A DNA stretch of 51,075 nt, from assembly GCA_945873065.1 (NCBI GenBank), contig CAMCBN010000003.1:69166-120240 (forward strand), in the 5' to 3' direction. Origin of the DNA: an uncultured Candidatus Saccharibacteria bacterium. Lineage in GTDB: Bacteria; Patescibacteriota; Saccharimonadia; Saccharimonadales; Saccharimonadaceae. Both the position numbers and the translations under genes were made by a program. Below are positions 16,306 to 24,916 of this stretch, one piece after another. Each line of letters begins with the position of its first letter. The first letter of the stretch is position 1. Below the pieces are notes generated by a model, which made no database searches, was not told the DNA's origin, and saw nothing but the letters and a program-made list of their open reading frames with translations.

Positions 16306-17730
16306 ATGAAATCTCGTCTTCCCATCGTTGCCATCATCGGCCAGGCTAACGTCGGCAAAAGTTCGCTGTTTAATCGCTTAACGCGTGCCCGCAGCGCCAT
16401 TGTCGCTCGCGAAGCTGGTACCACCCGTGACAACGTAATGGGTAAGGTGAGCTATCACCACGCCGATGGTCAGCCAGCTGAATGTTTGTTGATCGATACC
16501 GCTGGCCTCAAGCCCGCTGAAGACGAATTTGAAGCCAATATCCAAGATCAAATTGAAGACGCCGCTGCCAGCGCCGATGCTATCATCGTCGTGGTCGATG
16601 CCACGCTGTATCCGACCGATGCCGACCGCCTAGTCGCCAAAAAAGCCCTAAAAAGCCAAAAACCAGTCATCCTAGTCACCAACAAAATTGACCTTAAGGG
16701 TAGTTTGTCAATAGATGAATTCAAGCGCCTCGGCATCAAAACCATTATTCGCACCTCAGCCGAGCACAACAGCGGCATCTCTGAATTACTCGACGAAATC
16801 GCCGCTAATGTGCCACCAGTCACCGAGCCAAAAAAAGAAACTGATATCATCAAAGTCGCTCTTATCGGCCGCCCAAATGTTGGCAAAAGTCATCTCTTCA
16901 ATACATTAGCTGGCAAACAACAAGCTATCGTTGCTAATATCGCCGGTACTACCCGCGACGTAAACCGTGTCCGAATTCGCTACGAAAATCGCGACATCGA
17001 ATTGCTCGACACCGCAGGTATCCGCCGCCAGGGCAAGCAAGAGGTTGGCATCGAAAAGTTCAGCGTATTACGTACCCTAGCCGCTATTGAAGAGTCCGAT
17101 GTCTGTCTACTCTTAATGGATGTCAACGAGCTTAGCACTTCTCTCGACCAAAAACTTGCTGGCATCATTGCCGAAGCGGGCAAGGGGTTGATACTAGTAG
17201 TCAGTAAATGGGATGCCGCCATTGGCAAAGATGCCTTCACGCGCGACGCCCTCGCTCCGAAAATCGCCGGACAATTCGACTTTACGCCATGGGCACCACT
17301 AATCTTTACTAGCTCCGTCACTGGACAAAATGTCACCAAGTTATTCGACCTAGCTTTACAAATCTACAACCGCCGCCAACAGACAACCACCACTCGCCAG
17401 CTCAACGATACATTGCAACGTGCCATCCAATCACACCCGCCTGCTGGGCTAAAAAATTCCCATCCGAAACTCCGCTACATCGTTCAGACCGACACCAATC
17501 CACCATGGTTCGTCATTTATGGCAGCAACCTGAAATTTATCCACTGGAGCTACAAACGTTACCTGGAACGTCAGATCCGTGAGGCTTACGACTACACTGG
17601 CACACCGATCAAGCTCTCGTTCCGTGACGAAAAACAGATCAAATCCAACCGCGAACGTATCGCCAAAGGGCTCGCTCCAGTCACCAAAGCCTACAAGCAG
17701 GCAAAAGAGTCCGAAAAACGACGTTTATAG
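16306..17730 (+). CDS. der: Ribosome-assembly GTPase Der (EngA)
   Basis: A 474-residue tandem GTPase needed for maturation of the 50S subunit. The first G domain begins VAIIGQANVGKSSLFNRL, with DTAG, and NKID. The second has GRPNVGKSHLFNTL, DTAGIRRQG and a later SKWDA in the NKxD position. The C-terminal KH-like domain closes with KRYLERQIREAYDYTGTPI. The length is normal. Essential housekeeping gene, apparently monocistronic. Confidence 0.96.
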   Translation: MKSRLPIVAIIGQANVGKSSLFNRLTRARSAIVAREAGTTRDNVMGKVSYHHADGQPAECLLIDTAGLKPAEDEFEANIQDQIEDAAASADAIIVVVDATLYPTDADRLVAKKALKSQKPVILVTNKIDLKGSLSIDEFKRLGIKTIIRTSAEHNSGISELLDEIAANVPPVTEPKKETDIIKVALIGRPNVGKSHLFNTLAGKQQAIVANIAGTTRDVNRVRIRYENRDIELLDTAGIRRQGKQEVGIEKFSVLRTLAAIEESDVCLLLMDVNELSTSLDQKLAGIIAEAGKGLILVVSKWDAAIGKDAFTRDALAPKIAGQFDFTPWAPLIFTSSVTGQNVTKLFDLALQIYNRRQQTTTTRQLNDTLQRAIQSHPPAGLKNSHPKLRYIVQTDTNPPWFVIYGSNLKFIHWSYKRYLERQIREAYDYTGTPIKLSFRDEKQIKSNRERIAKGLAPVTKAYKQAKESEKRRL

Positions 17731-17910
17731 CTCAAATTTAAGATTATTTTTCATTGTAAAATAAACATCATTTCACAGAGGTATAACATAATATATTTGC
17801 TAAAAATCCTAACAAGTATTGATGTATATACATATATCAATTATAGTCAAACTGTCATGTTGGTCGAGTTTGGGACAAACCTGAACTCCCGAGATCCCGA
17901 GGAGGATAAC

Positions 17911-18183
17911 ATGAAGTTCCGGAAGATCGCGCCCTCAAGTATTATCGCCACCATGCTAGTGACAGCTGGACTTGTTATGAGTCCAACCGCTAGCGCAAGC
18001 ACCTCGTATCGAATTGACCCGAATGAGGTCTGCCGGTGGGATGACCACACCTCTGCAGCAGCAAGGGATGGGTCTGCAACACGCGTCATCCCGGTACGAG
18101 AGCCATTGCAACGGATGAGCACAAGGCGGACAGCTGGGTCTGTACGAAGTAGAGAGGGGGTAAGTCCGGAGACGCTTGCCTAG
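17911..18183 (+). CDS. Small secreted protein, probably frameshifted
   Basis: A clear Sec signal peptide (MKFRKIAPSSIIATMLVTAG, ending at about ASA) follows GAGGAGG 6 nt before the ATG. The mature part starts STSYRIDPNEVCRWDDH and has one Cys in this frame. Another frame covering 18070-18152 reads TRHPGTRAIATDEHK then ADSWVC and stops before a strong hairpin. That pattern resembles the C-termini of small secreted actinobacterial proteins better than the annotated end, so a one-base shift near 18055-18085 is likely. Function unknown; a secreted toxin- or bacteriocin-like peptide is a guess. Confidence 0.5.
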   Translation: MKFRKIAPSSIIATMLVTAGLVMSPTASASTSYRIDPNEVCRWDDHTSAAARDGSATRVIPVREPLQRMSTRRTAGSVRSREGVSPETLA

Positions 18184-18208
18184 CCCTACTGAGTAGGGCT
18201 AGGCAAGC
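18174..18208 (+). terminator. 15-bp perfect hairpin after the secreted-protein gene
   Basis: Perfect inverted repeat, arms GCTTGCCTAGCCCTA and TAGGGCTAGGCAAGC around a 5-nt loop. No U-run follows, so it may stabilise or end a transcript by another route. Confidence 0.55.
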
Positions 18209-18316
18209 AATACACCTCCCAATCATAAGAGAACACAAGCAATGTGGGATTGTATGATCACGCACCAAGAGGCTTTACAATAACTATATTTCATTTAAAA
18301 GTTAGGAGTAACTACT

Positions 18317-18508
18317 ATGTTTATAAATCCTGTGGTCGTTCTTACGCTATCTATCGCCATGAATATTGCATGTATCGTATTGGCCGTAGTTGCTATACGA
18401 TGGTCTATCATCAACAACCAGCACACTAAACAAATAAGCAACCACTTAGCTGATATCAGTACTAGTCTCAAAGCCATACGGGACATCACAAAGGAAGAGG
18501 AGCGTTAG
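18317..18508 (+). CDS. Single-TM small protein
   Basis: A 63-residue protein with TAGGAG 7-9 nt before its ATG. One membrane helix (residues about 5-30) is followed by a short amphipathic helix (ISNHLADISTSLKAIRD). It has the same layout as the 70-residue protein downstream. I do not recognise it. It may form an oligomer or holin-like assembly through the coiled-coil end; no function is assigned. Confidence 0.5.
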   Translation: MFINPVVVLTLSIAMNIACIVLAVVAIRWSIINNQHTKQISNHLADISTSLKAIRDITKEEER

Positions 18509-18628
18509 CACTCATATCACACCAAAATCATAACGAAGACATGTCAATACAATAGCATAGTTGATACCTGCCGGTGATACTAGGGGTGTTGAAATATGTT
18601 ATTATTATAACCAAAGGAGCGTGCTCAT

Positions 18629-18841
18629 ATGACACACATACCCGCCATCATCACCGCACAAGGAGTAGGGAATATTACCACACTCATGCTGCCACTGTTG
18701 GTGATCGTTTGCTATGTTGTTCTTATCGTATGGCTCGTTCGATGGTTCATCGCGTACAAGAAGCGAATTCAGCGCGTAGAGGAACAGCTCGAACAACTAC
18801 AGCATGCTGTCAACACGATCACACGTACAACGAAAAAGTAG
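18629..18841 (+). CDS. Single-TM small protein with coiled-coil tail
   Basis: A 70-residue protein with AAAGGAG upstream of the ATG. One membrane helix (about residues 19-42) is followed by a basic stop-transfer segment (RWFIAYKKR) and a heptad-like helix (VEEQLEQLQHAVNTI). Similar in plan to the 63-residue protein upstream. Unknown function. Confidence 0.5.
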   Translation: MTHIPAIITAQGVGNITTLMLPLLVIVCYVVLIVWLVRWFIAYKKRIQRVEEQLEQLQHAVNTITRTTKK

Positions 18842-18928
18842 CACGCCGAGTCTGAGGCGCTCACGGCTTGTCACCGCATCACTATTCATCTCTTGAGTTT
18901 GTGTGATTTATGGTTGGTGTCGTGATAT

Positions 18929-18934
18929 TATAAT
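18929..18934 (+). promoter_or_regulatory. -10 box, leaderless promoter of a degraded gene
   Basis: TATAAT with 7 nt to an ATG, as for intact genes nearby; it shows that the downstream pseudogene was once a normal gene. Confidence 0.5.
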
Positions 18935-18941
18935 AATCAAC

Positions 18942-19549
18942 ATGGCAAGAAAACTTAAAGAAGTTGTCATCAAGACAGACCCCTACTTCAGCGAAAGCGC
19001 CGCACCATAAGATCGACGGACCGGTATTATTACTAGTGTCGAATTATCGACAGACTATAATGGTGACTCCACTGTCACAGTGGCTATGCTCGTCGGAAAT
19101 AGCAAGATCCACAGACGTATCGCTCAATTGGCAGATACATTAGCGGAATCTCTCATCGATGTCGACATGCCACAAGAAACGGGCTGCAGTAAAGCAAACT
19201 TCTTTGTCACAAGCGACCCCAGCGGTGATGCCGCAGAACCTAGTTCTTCTATAGATCAAGGGTTTGAGACTCCTGATAATTAAAGCGATTATTATCATTG
19301 GCGCCGCCCAAAAGGAAGGGGAGTCCCCAAAAGAAATAGAAGCGCTGCTGTCAGCTATCGGTGTAGCCACATCACATACCGGGCAAGCCTTCTCCCACTT
19401 GATAAGCTAGGCAGGGCGCCACGATCACCGTGTCTGCGGAGGATATTCTGAAAATTCAATCTCTCCAAGACGCCGAAAAACCAGTGTACGGGAAAGGTCA
19501 CCACAGCTTCATCGTGGTCGACGAAGCGCAGAATTGGCCAGGCTTTTGA
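18942..19549 (+). pseudogene. Degraded gene of unknown family
   Basis: The frame opens MARKLKEVVIKTDPYF and meets TAA at 19008, then continues in the same frame (TGIITSVELSTDYNGDSTV onward) to 19283. A second frame continues with IGAAQKEGESPKEIEALL up to about 19409, and a third with VSAEDILKIQSLQDAE through VVDEAQNWPGF to the TGA at 19547-19549. Together they look like one protein of about 200 residues broken by one stop and two frameshifts. I do not recognise it. It ends 2 nt before the CobW-like gene on the other strand. Confidence 0.55.
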
Positions 19550-19551
19550 TT

Positions 19552-20520
19552 TCATCCAAACATCACAAGCTGCGCCTGTAGCAATTCGCGCGTGATTTCG
19601 TCCGCTCGCTCGCCGATAAAAATAATTTTCGCTGGCTCATCCGCCCGCGCCGTGTTGATTTGAATCTGAAATTCTGTCGCCTCAACATGCCGGCGCGTTC
19701 CGCTGCTATCGACAAAATAGCCTTTCATTCGCCTAAGGTCGTATGTCGTAAAAAGCTCTTGCCAAAGTTTTTCTAGCACCGCTGGCTCGACCGCTAACTT
19801 CGTAGTGTCAATCACGCTATAAGTCGGATTGTCTGGCACTGCCAGCTCGCCATCATATTTATCAAAAAAACCAAGCAGCCCTGACGGCGCCATCATTTTG
19901 CTCAGGTCGAATTTACCAAATGGTGCTGCAACAATGTTGCAATAAGGCAGCTGCCTGAGCGCATCCTGATATGCTCGCCGCTCGTCACCATTCAGCAAAT
20001 CTTCCTTAGTCACCAAGATAATATCTGCCGCTTGCAGCTCTGTATCATGGCCCGGCTCGATGCCATGCAAGATCTCGCGCGCATCAATCACATAAAAACT
20101 TTGCATTAATTCGTACTTATCAAAAATTTTAGCGTTTACTAACTTTTCGACTAAATTCATTGTTCGCGCTACACCTGTCGCCTCGATAAACACTGGAGCA
20201 GGGGAGCTACGCGCAAAATCAAATAGCATTCGAGTCAAGGCATGTTTCGACGAACAACAAACGCAGTCTCCCGCTAGTGTCGTAACAATATCAGCCAACC
20301 CCTGTAATCGATAGCCATCTACGTTCTCATTGGCATATTCATTTTCGATGACTCGCGCACCTTCAAAGCTACTTTGCTTCAACAAAAACTCCAGCATACT
20401 GGTCTTACCAGCACCGAGCGAACCATTTACCAAGTATAATGGTACTTTGTCTACTTTTGTGCATCCGTCATCGAATGCCACTAAACTATAATCGTCGAAC
20501 ATAGTACCTTTGCTAACCAT
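19552..20520 (-). CDS. CobW/COG0523-family GTPase
   Basis: A 322-residue P-loop GTPase of the G3E group, proposed metal chaperones that load Zn, Co or Fe into client proteins. Walker A is GSLGAGKTS (about 33-41). The switch region NEYANENVD and the metal-binding CxCC motif at Cys86/88/89 (GDCVCC) are intact. VTKED stands for NKxD, and a C-terminal CobW_C-type domain is present. A TATAAT box lies 12 nt upstream of the ATG. It is monocistronic. The client and metal are unknown; no Zur box was seen. Confidence 0.88.
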   Translation of the reverse strand: MVSKGTMFDDYSLVAFDDGCTKVDKVPLYLVNGSLGAGKTSMLEFLLKQSSFEGARVIENEYANENVDGYRLQGLADIVTTLAGDCVCCSSKHALTRMLFDFARSSPAPVFIEATGVARTMNLVEKLVNAKIFDKYELMQSFYVIDAREILHGIEPGHDTELQAADIILVTKEDLLNGDERRAYQDALRQLPYCNIVAAPFGKFDLSKMMAPSGLLGFFDKYDGELAVPDNPTYSVIDTTKLAVEPAVLEKLWQELFTTYDLRRMKGYFVDSSGTRRHVEATEFQIQINTARADEPAKIIFIGERADEITRELLQAQLVMFG

Positions 20521-20558
20521 CTATACTACCCCATTATACACCCAGACACCAGGCAGTG

Positions 20559-20587
20559 TTGCACTATGGTCACGCTTATACTAATAT
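20559..20587 (+). promoter_or_regulatory. Promoter of the spherulin-4-like gene
   Basis: TTGCAC, a 17-nt spacer and TAATAT, about 44 nt before the start codon: a normal sigma-70 layout with a leader carrying AAGGGGAG. Confidence 0.5.
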
Positions 20588-20630
20588 AGAGACACAACTT
20601 CATGAAAGCACAAAAAAGGGGAGAAAAACA

Positions 20631-21767
20631 ATGGGAGTGAATTATAAAGTAGTGGCCACAGCATTGGTGTCGGCGGCGTTGATAGTGACACAATTACCAA
20701 CAACTGTCTTCGCTGCAGCTAGCAACCAAAGCGTTTTAGTACCAGCGTATAGTTATCCAAAGACATGGACGACAGACCTATATTGGGATGGTCTCATACA
20801 AGCCGGCAACAAGGCGCCATTTATCATCGTCAATCCAGCTAGCGGCCCTGGTACGACAGTAAAAAGCGACTATATCACCGCTATGACTCGCGCAAAGAAC
20901 GCAGGCACTAAAATGATCGGCTACGTTCGCACAGGCTACCAGACCAAGCCACTCAACGATGTGTTCGCAGAAATCGACGCCTGGTATGCAATGTATGGTT
21001 CGTATATCAGTGGCATATTCTTCGATGAAATCACCGATAGCCCCGACAAAATTTGCTACATGGCGACCATAAACAACTATGTCAAACGCAAATACAACAA
21101 CGCAACAACTGTCGCCAACCCAGGCCGTCACATATCGGATGCGATCACACCGTATGCCGACATCTTTCTAACTGTCGAATTCGAGAGCAGCGTATACCAA
21201 AGGAATTATCCAGAACCAACGTCGAATTTCGAAAAAAACGCCGCTAATCAAAATCGTATCTATCACGTCGTCTACAATGTAAGCGCGGCTGATCTAGACA
21301 ATGTCATATCTCTGTCGCGACAACGCAACGCTGGGTATATTTTCATTACCGATGATGGTAATGCAGCGAATACCGAGAATCAATACGACGACCTACCGAC
21401 ATATTTCACGAGTTTTACCAATAAAATAGCATCGCTCCCGGCTACAAAACTACCGATCCGCGGTGCAACGACTGCGCCAACTGGCTGCAACGATCCAACG
21501 GCAAACCTCACACCAAACAAACCAAACAATAACGGCGCTGGTACTACACCAGCAAATAACACACCTGCTAACAATAATACCGCATCACCGACAGCCCCTA
21601 CGGCTCGACCAAATGCGACAGCTGCAGCCTCTACGGAGAACCAAAACGACCAGCAAACACCAGAGAGTACCACTCTGGCTGAAACTGGTGTACCACTGTG
21701 GACTGTTGCTTTAATCGGCACGAGCCTGCTTGGGTTAGGCTTGTATGTACTGAGGAAACACCTCTGA
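20631..21767 (+). CDS. Sortase-anchored spherulin-4-like (GH135-type) surface protein
   Basis: A 378-residue exported protein. A signal peptide (residues 1-29, ending TVFAAAS) precedes a spherulation-specific family 4 domain (about 35-265). That domain carries VPAYSYP, PFIIVNPASGPG, GYVRTGY and GIFFDEITDSP, the acidic motif expected at the active site. A Thr/Asn/Pro linker leads to a sortase signal, LAETG at about 348-352, then a helix and RKHL. The related Sph3 enzyme cleaves galactosamine-containing exopolysaccharide. Action on a biofilm or host-wall glycan is an inference. The start was chosen over an upstream in-frame ATG because AAGGGGAG and the signal peptide fit here. Confidence 0.8.
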   Translation: MGVNYKVVATALVSAALIVTQLPTTVFAAASNQSVLVPAYSYPKTWTTDLYWDGLIQAGNKAPFIIVNPASGPGTTVKSDYITAMTRAKNAGTKMIGYVRTGYQTKPLNDVFAEIDAWYAMYGSYISGIFFDEITDSPDKICYMATINNYVKRKYNNATTVANPGRHISDAITPYADIFLTVEFESSVYQRNYPEPTSNFEKNAANQNRIYHVVYNVSAADLDNVISLSRQRNAGYIFITDDGNAANTENQYDDLPTYFTSFTNKIASLPATKLPIRGATTAPTGCNDPTANLTPNKPNNNGAGTTPANNTPANNNTASPTAPTARPNATAAASTENQNDQQTPESTTLAETGVPLWTVALIGTSLLGLGLYVLRKHL

Positions 21768-21795
21768 CAAGAAATTAATACCTAGCGAGAAAGCG

Positions 21796-21827
21796 AAAAG
21801 GGCGGAGGCTGACACTCCACCCTTTTT
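21796..21827 (+). terminator. Rho-independent terminator
   Basis: Arms AAAAGGGCGGAG and CTCCACCCTTTTT with one C/A mismatch, 7-nt loop and a T-run; it follows the spherulin-4-like gene. Confidence 0.8.
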
Positions 21828-21884
21828 CTGTACTCATACATCACACGAAGAGCGAGGCTATGCAGCGAAGCCTTCTTCTCGTGT

Positions 21885-21890
21885 TATACT
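21885..21890 (+). promoter_or_regulatory. -10 box, leaderless promoter of pth
   Basis: TATACT with 7 nt to the pth ATG and no ribosome-binding site. Confidence 0.5.
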
Positions 21891-21897
21891 ATTCTTT

Positions 21898-22458
21898 ATG
21901 AAAGTGATCTTTGCACTCGGTAATCCTGGCGAAAAATACGCCCTTACACGACACAATATCGGCTTCTCAATAGTAGATGCCTACGCCAAGCAGTACAATG
22001 CAACTTTTCAGCCAAAAAGCAAATTTAGCGCCGACATAGCCGAAATACACCACGGTAGCGAAAAAATTCTTCTCGCTAAACCGACGACGTTTTACAACGA
22101 TACTGGCTTGGCTGCACGCGCTATTGTAGATTTTTATAAACTCACACTCGATGATATTTTAGTAGTTCACGACGATATCGCGCTCGACTTCGGCAAAATC
22201 CGCGTCCGCCGAGGTGGAGAAAGCGCCGGTAACAACGGGCTAAAGTCGCTACACCGACATATCGGCGACGATTTTTGGCATATTCGTATCGGTGCCGACA
22301 GTTTATTACGCAAGCAAATCGGCGACACCGACTTCGTCCTTGGGAAGTTCAACCCCGACGAACAAAAGATCCTGCGCGACTGGACTATAGACAAATCTAT
22401 CAATTTTATAGAAAAGTTTCTAAGCGATTCTATCGAGCCATACAGTGTAAAACTCTAG
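21898..22458 (+). CDS. pth: Peptidyl-tRNA hydrolase
   Basis: A 186-residue cytoplasmic esterase that frees tRNA from prematurely released peptidyl-tRNA. The family motifs FALGNPGEKYALTRHNIGF (catalytic His in TRHN), KPTTFYNDTG, HDDIALDFGKIRVRRGG and GNNGLKS are intact, and the length is typical. Convergent with the DUF475 gene with only 4 nt between the stops, so no room is left for a separate terminator. Confidence 0.95.
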   Translation: MKVIFALGNPGEKYALTRHNIGFSIVDAYAKQYNATFQPKSKFSADIAEIHHGSEKILLAKPTTFYNDTGLAARAIVDFYKLTLDDILVVHDDIALDFGKIRVRRGGESAGNNGLKSLHRHIGDDFWHIRIGADSLLRKQIGDTDFVLGKFNPDEQKILRDWTIDKSINFIEKFLSDSIEPYSVKL

Positions 22459-22462
22459 TCAT

Positions 22463-23644
22463 TTACTTATTATTACGCCTATTACGCCGCGGAGTGATCT
22501 TTGCTACTCCACGCTTCAGTCGCTGTTCAGCATGATGAAGTTTGACCGAAGCACTTTCTTGCAGATTGATCGCACGCATTTCTAACACACTACTAGTGAT
22601 AGCCAGACTAATGAACAACAGCCCCAAGCCGCCAGTTGCCCACTCAGGTAGCTCAATATGGAATAACTTAGCGATCATCATAATTCCCAGTGCCATAATC
22701 GCCCAGTGTGCACCGTTCTCAAGATATTTGTACTTGCTAAGTGTACCAGATTTTACTAGGTAAACCGTCAGCGAACGCACCCAAATCGCGCCCGCGCCAA
22801 GCCCTGCCACAATCAGTACTACGCTTGAAGTAATCGCAAACGCGCCGATAACACCATCAAAACTAAAGCTAGCGTCCAACACCTCGAGATACATCAAGCT
22901 AGCGAACGCTGTCCAGCCAGTCTTCGCCTTAACAGAGTTGGTGACATCTTCATCGTGAAAAAATGAGCCAAACAATTCCAACCCGATATGCAACAAAATA
23001 CCCAGTACTGACGAAATCAAAATCAGCGATCGGTGCTGCGGCTCAACCGTGAAATAGAGCAGGGCAGCTACTGCTAGCATCAAGCAGACCTTAATATTTT
23101 CGAACCGACCTGCCTTGGCCATCCACGGCTCGACGTGACGCATCCAGTGCACTCGCTTGTTGTAGTCAATAAAATAACTAAGACCGATCATGATCAAAAA
23201 CGCTCCGCCAAAAGCATCGATCATCGGCGAAGCTTCGTGCAGCACATGCCCATACTCGGCTGGCTTATTTAGAGCCAAATCCACCACAGCCATAAAATCG
23301 TGCCCACTCGCCACCATCACGATAATAATCGGCAACACAAATCGCACCACAAACACTGCCACAAATATTCCAACTGTCAGAAAAATCTTCTGCCATAATT
23401 CGCTCAGCCCCACTAGCACCTTGCTATTAATCACAGCATTGTCAAAGCTAAATGTCACCTCAAGAATCACTAAAATCGCAAACAACCACAGCCCGCTCAC
23501 ACCCATATGCGCAAAAATCGCCGCACCGAGACCAATCGTGAGGAGAGCCGAAAACCAAAAAATCCGAAATGGGTGAGTGTGATGTAAGAGATGCTTCATA
23601 TCGGGTGTAAGTATATCACGAAACATCGCAGACATTCTAGACAT
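22463..23644 (-). CDS. DUF475 (TerC-superfamily) integral membrane protein
   Basis: A 393-residue protein with about eight or nine membrane helices. Two internally similar acidic membrane motifs, EVTFSFDNAVIN and EVLDASFSFDGVIGAF, mark the TerC/DUF475 group, whose members are linked to metal-ion homeostasis and tellurium resistance. The C-terminus is Arg/Asn-rich and cytoplasmic. Start codons at 23644, 23635 and 23626 are all in frame; a TATATA-like box just upstream would favour the second. Substrate unknown. Confidence 0.85.
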   Translation of the reverse strand: MSRMSAMFRDILTPDMKHLLHHTHPFRIFWFSALLTIGLGAAIFAHMGVSGLWLFAILVILEVTFSFDNAVINSKVLVGLSELWQKIFLTVGIFVAVFVVRFVLPIIIVMVASGHDFMAVVDLALNKPAEYGHVLHEASPMIDAFGGAFLIMIGLSYFIDYNKRVHWMRHVEPWMAKAGRFENIKVCLMLAVAALLYFTVEPQHRSLILISSVLGILLHIGLELFGSFFHDEDVTNSVKAKTGWTAFASLMYLEVLDASFSFDGVIGAFAITSSVVLIVAGLGAGAIWVRSLTVYLVKSGTLSKYKYLENGAHWAIMALGIMMIAKLFHIELPEWATGGLGLLFISLAITSSVLEMRAINLQESASVKLHHAEQRLKRGVAKITPRRNRRNNK

Positions 23645-23686
23645 CTTATATAATTATTTTTATTTGCGAACTTCATGAGAAATTAG

Positions 23687-23692
23687 TATAAT
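23687..23692 (+). promoter_or_regulatory. -10 box, leaderless promoter of the 405-residue protein gene
   Basis: TATAAT with 6 nt to the ATG and no ribosome-binding site. Confidence 0.55.
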
Positions 23693-23698
23693 AACAGC

Positions 23699-24916
23699 AT
23701 GACAGAGCGAACACCAAGCGCACCAGTTGAACCAAATCCAACTCATACGTCACCAGACGAGAAGACGGCTGCTAAGCGAGCAAAGGAAAGAAGACATAAG
23801 TGGTATAAGGGTATGGCAGCGCTGGGTACAGCAGCGTTAGCCTTTAGCTTTTACGAGGGAACAATTGATCCGACCTACAATGGTGACATTCCGATCGAGG
23901 CGTGCGAGGGGGTTGATACTGAGGCTATAGCGGCAGCCACCAGTAACACCCTTTTGCCCGCAAGAGGTGATATTGTAGACATCGGTGATCTCTCTGGTCT
24001 ACCATACGCCAACAACCGCCTAGATAGTTACCAAACAGCTGTAGACGATAGTGTTCCTATTAATTCCGTAGCTAGAATAGTAGATCAAGACGATAATTTT
24101 GTCGGGAATGGTTTGGCCGTTGTGAATAATTCTGGACACTCCACTGTCGTTACAACTGGCGACTACAGCGGGCACACCGCCAGAGAGTTTCAGATGTCAT
24201 TTGTGCGCCATCCTAATAAAAAAATTACCGCCTCGTGGGGTTGTGTGTTAGAAGATCCAAACGATCCGAACAGATCAGTAACCGTATTCACCTTCCGTAA
24301 GCGCCTCGGCGATACCGACGCCTACATAAAAGACGAATCAGCAGGCGGTGCTCAGCTTGCCAAACCATCAGATATAGCGTCTAACTCGGAGCCACTCTTA
24401 GGCGCCTGGTATGCAGACGGATACCGGCCAGAAATACCACAGGCAGGTGCAGCATTTCCTCTTTTCTTTCAACCAGAAAGTGGTAATGCCACCGTATTTT
24501 CTGGAGTTACTAGGGAAGCACAATATGACACAGAGACCGAAGCGATCAGTAACAACTCTGTCATATATATTATTCACGACAACGGAACATCCTCGGCTGT
24601 AGGACTGACTACAGGCGCCAGCGAGTCGATTGCATCACCAGACCAGTTGGCTAACGCTAATGTAGTCGCCAACCAAGGACAGATCAACGAACAAGATATT
24701 CGTGTAACATCCGTTATTGGCCCAGACATGATTGATAGGGCAGTCAATTCTTCTTCTGTTAACGAAGAGTATGCGATTAAGCCGGCTGTAGACTACCTGG
24801 ATCTTGTACCGCGCCAGGTTTGGGCAGGCTTAGGCGTAGCACTTGTACCTTTATACAAAGTAATGAAGTGGCGTAGAGAAGTAAAACGAGCACAGAGCGG
24901 AGCTGGTTGGTATTAA
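23699..24916 (+). CDS. Membrane-anchored protein of unknown function
   Basis: A 405-residue protein. A charged N-terminal tail (residues 1-37) precedes a membrane helix at about 38-56. A large extracytoplasmic beta-rich domain follows (VARIVDQDDNFVGNGLAVV, TVVTTGDYSG), with two Cys (about 69 and 181). A second helix near the C-terminus (VWAGLGVALVPLYKVM) is followed by a short basic tail. I do not recognise the family. Some strands recall chymotrypsin-like folds, but no catalytic triad can be placed. Probably a surface protein of this lineage. Confidence 0.6.
   Translation: MTERTPSAPVEPNPTHTSPDEKTAAKRAKERRHKWYKGMAALGTAALAFSFYEGTIDPTYNGDIPIEACEGVDTEAIAAATSNTLLPARGDIVDIGDLSGLPYANNRLDSYQTAVDDSVPINSVARIVDQDDNFVGNGLAVVNNSGHSTVVTTGDYSGHTAREFQMSFVRHPNKKITASWGCVLEDPNDPNRSVTVFTFRKRLGDTDAYIKDESAGGAQLAKPSDIASNSEPLLGAWYADGYRPEIPQAGAAFPLFFQPESGNATVFSGVTREAQYDTETEAISNNSVIYIIHDNGTSSAVGLTTGASESIASPDQLANANVVANQGQINEQDIRVTSVIGPDMIDRAVNSSSVNEEYAIKPAVDYLDLVPRQVWAGLGVALVPLYKVMKWRREVKRAQSGAGWY

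Noticed and set aside
23699-24916. Trypsin-like protease
   Set aside because: A few strands look similar, but no His/Asp/Ser triad motifs can be placed.
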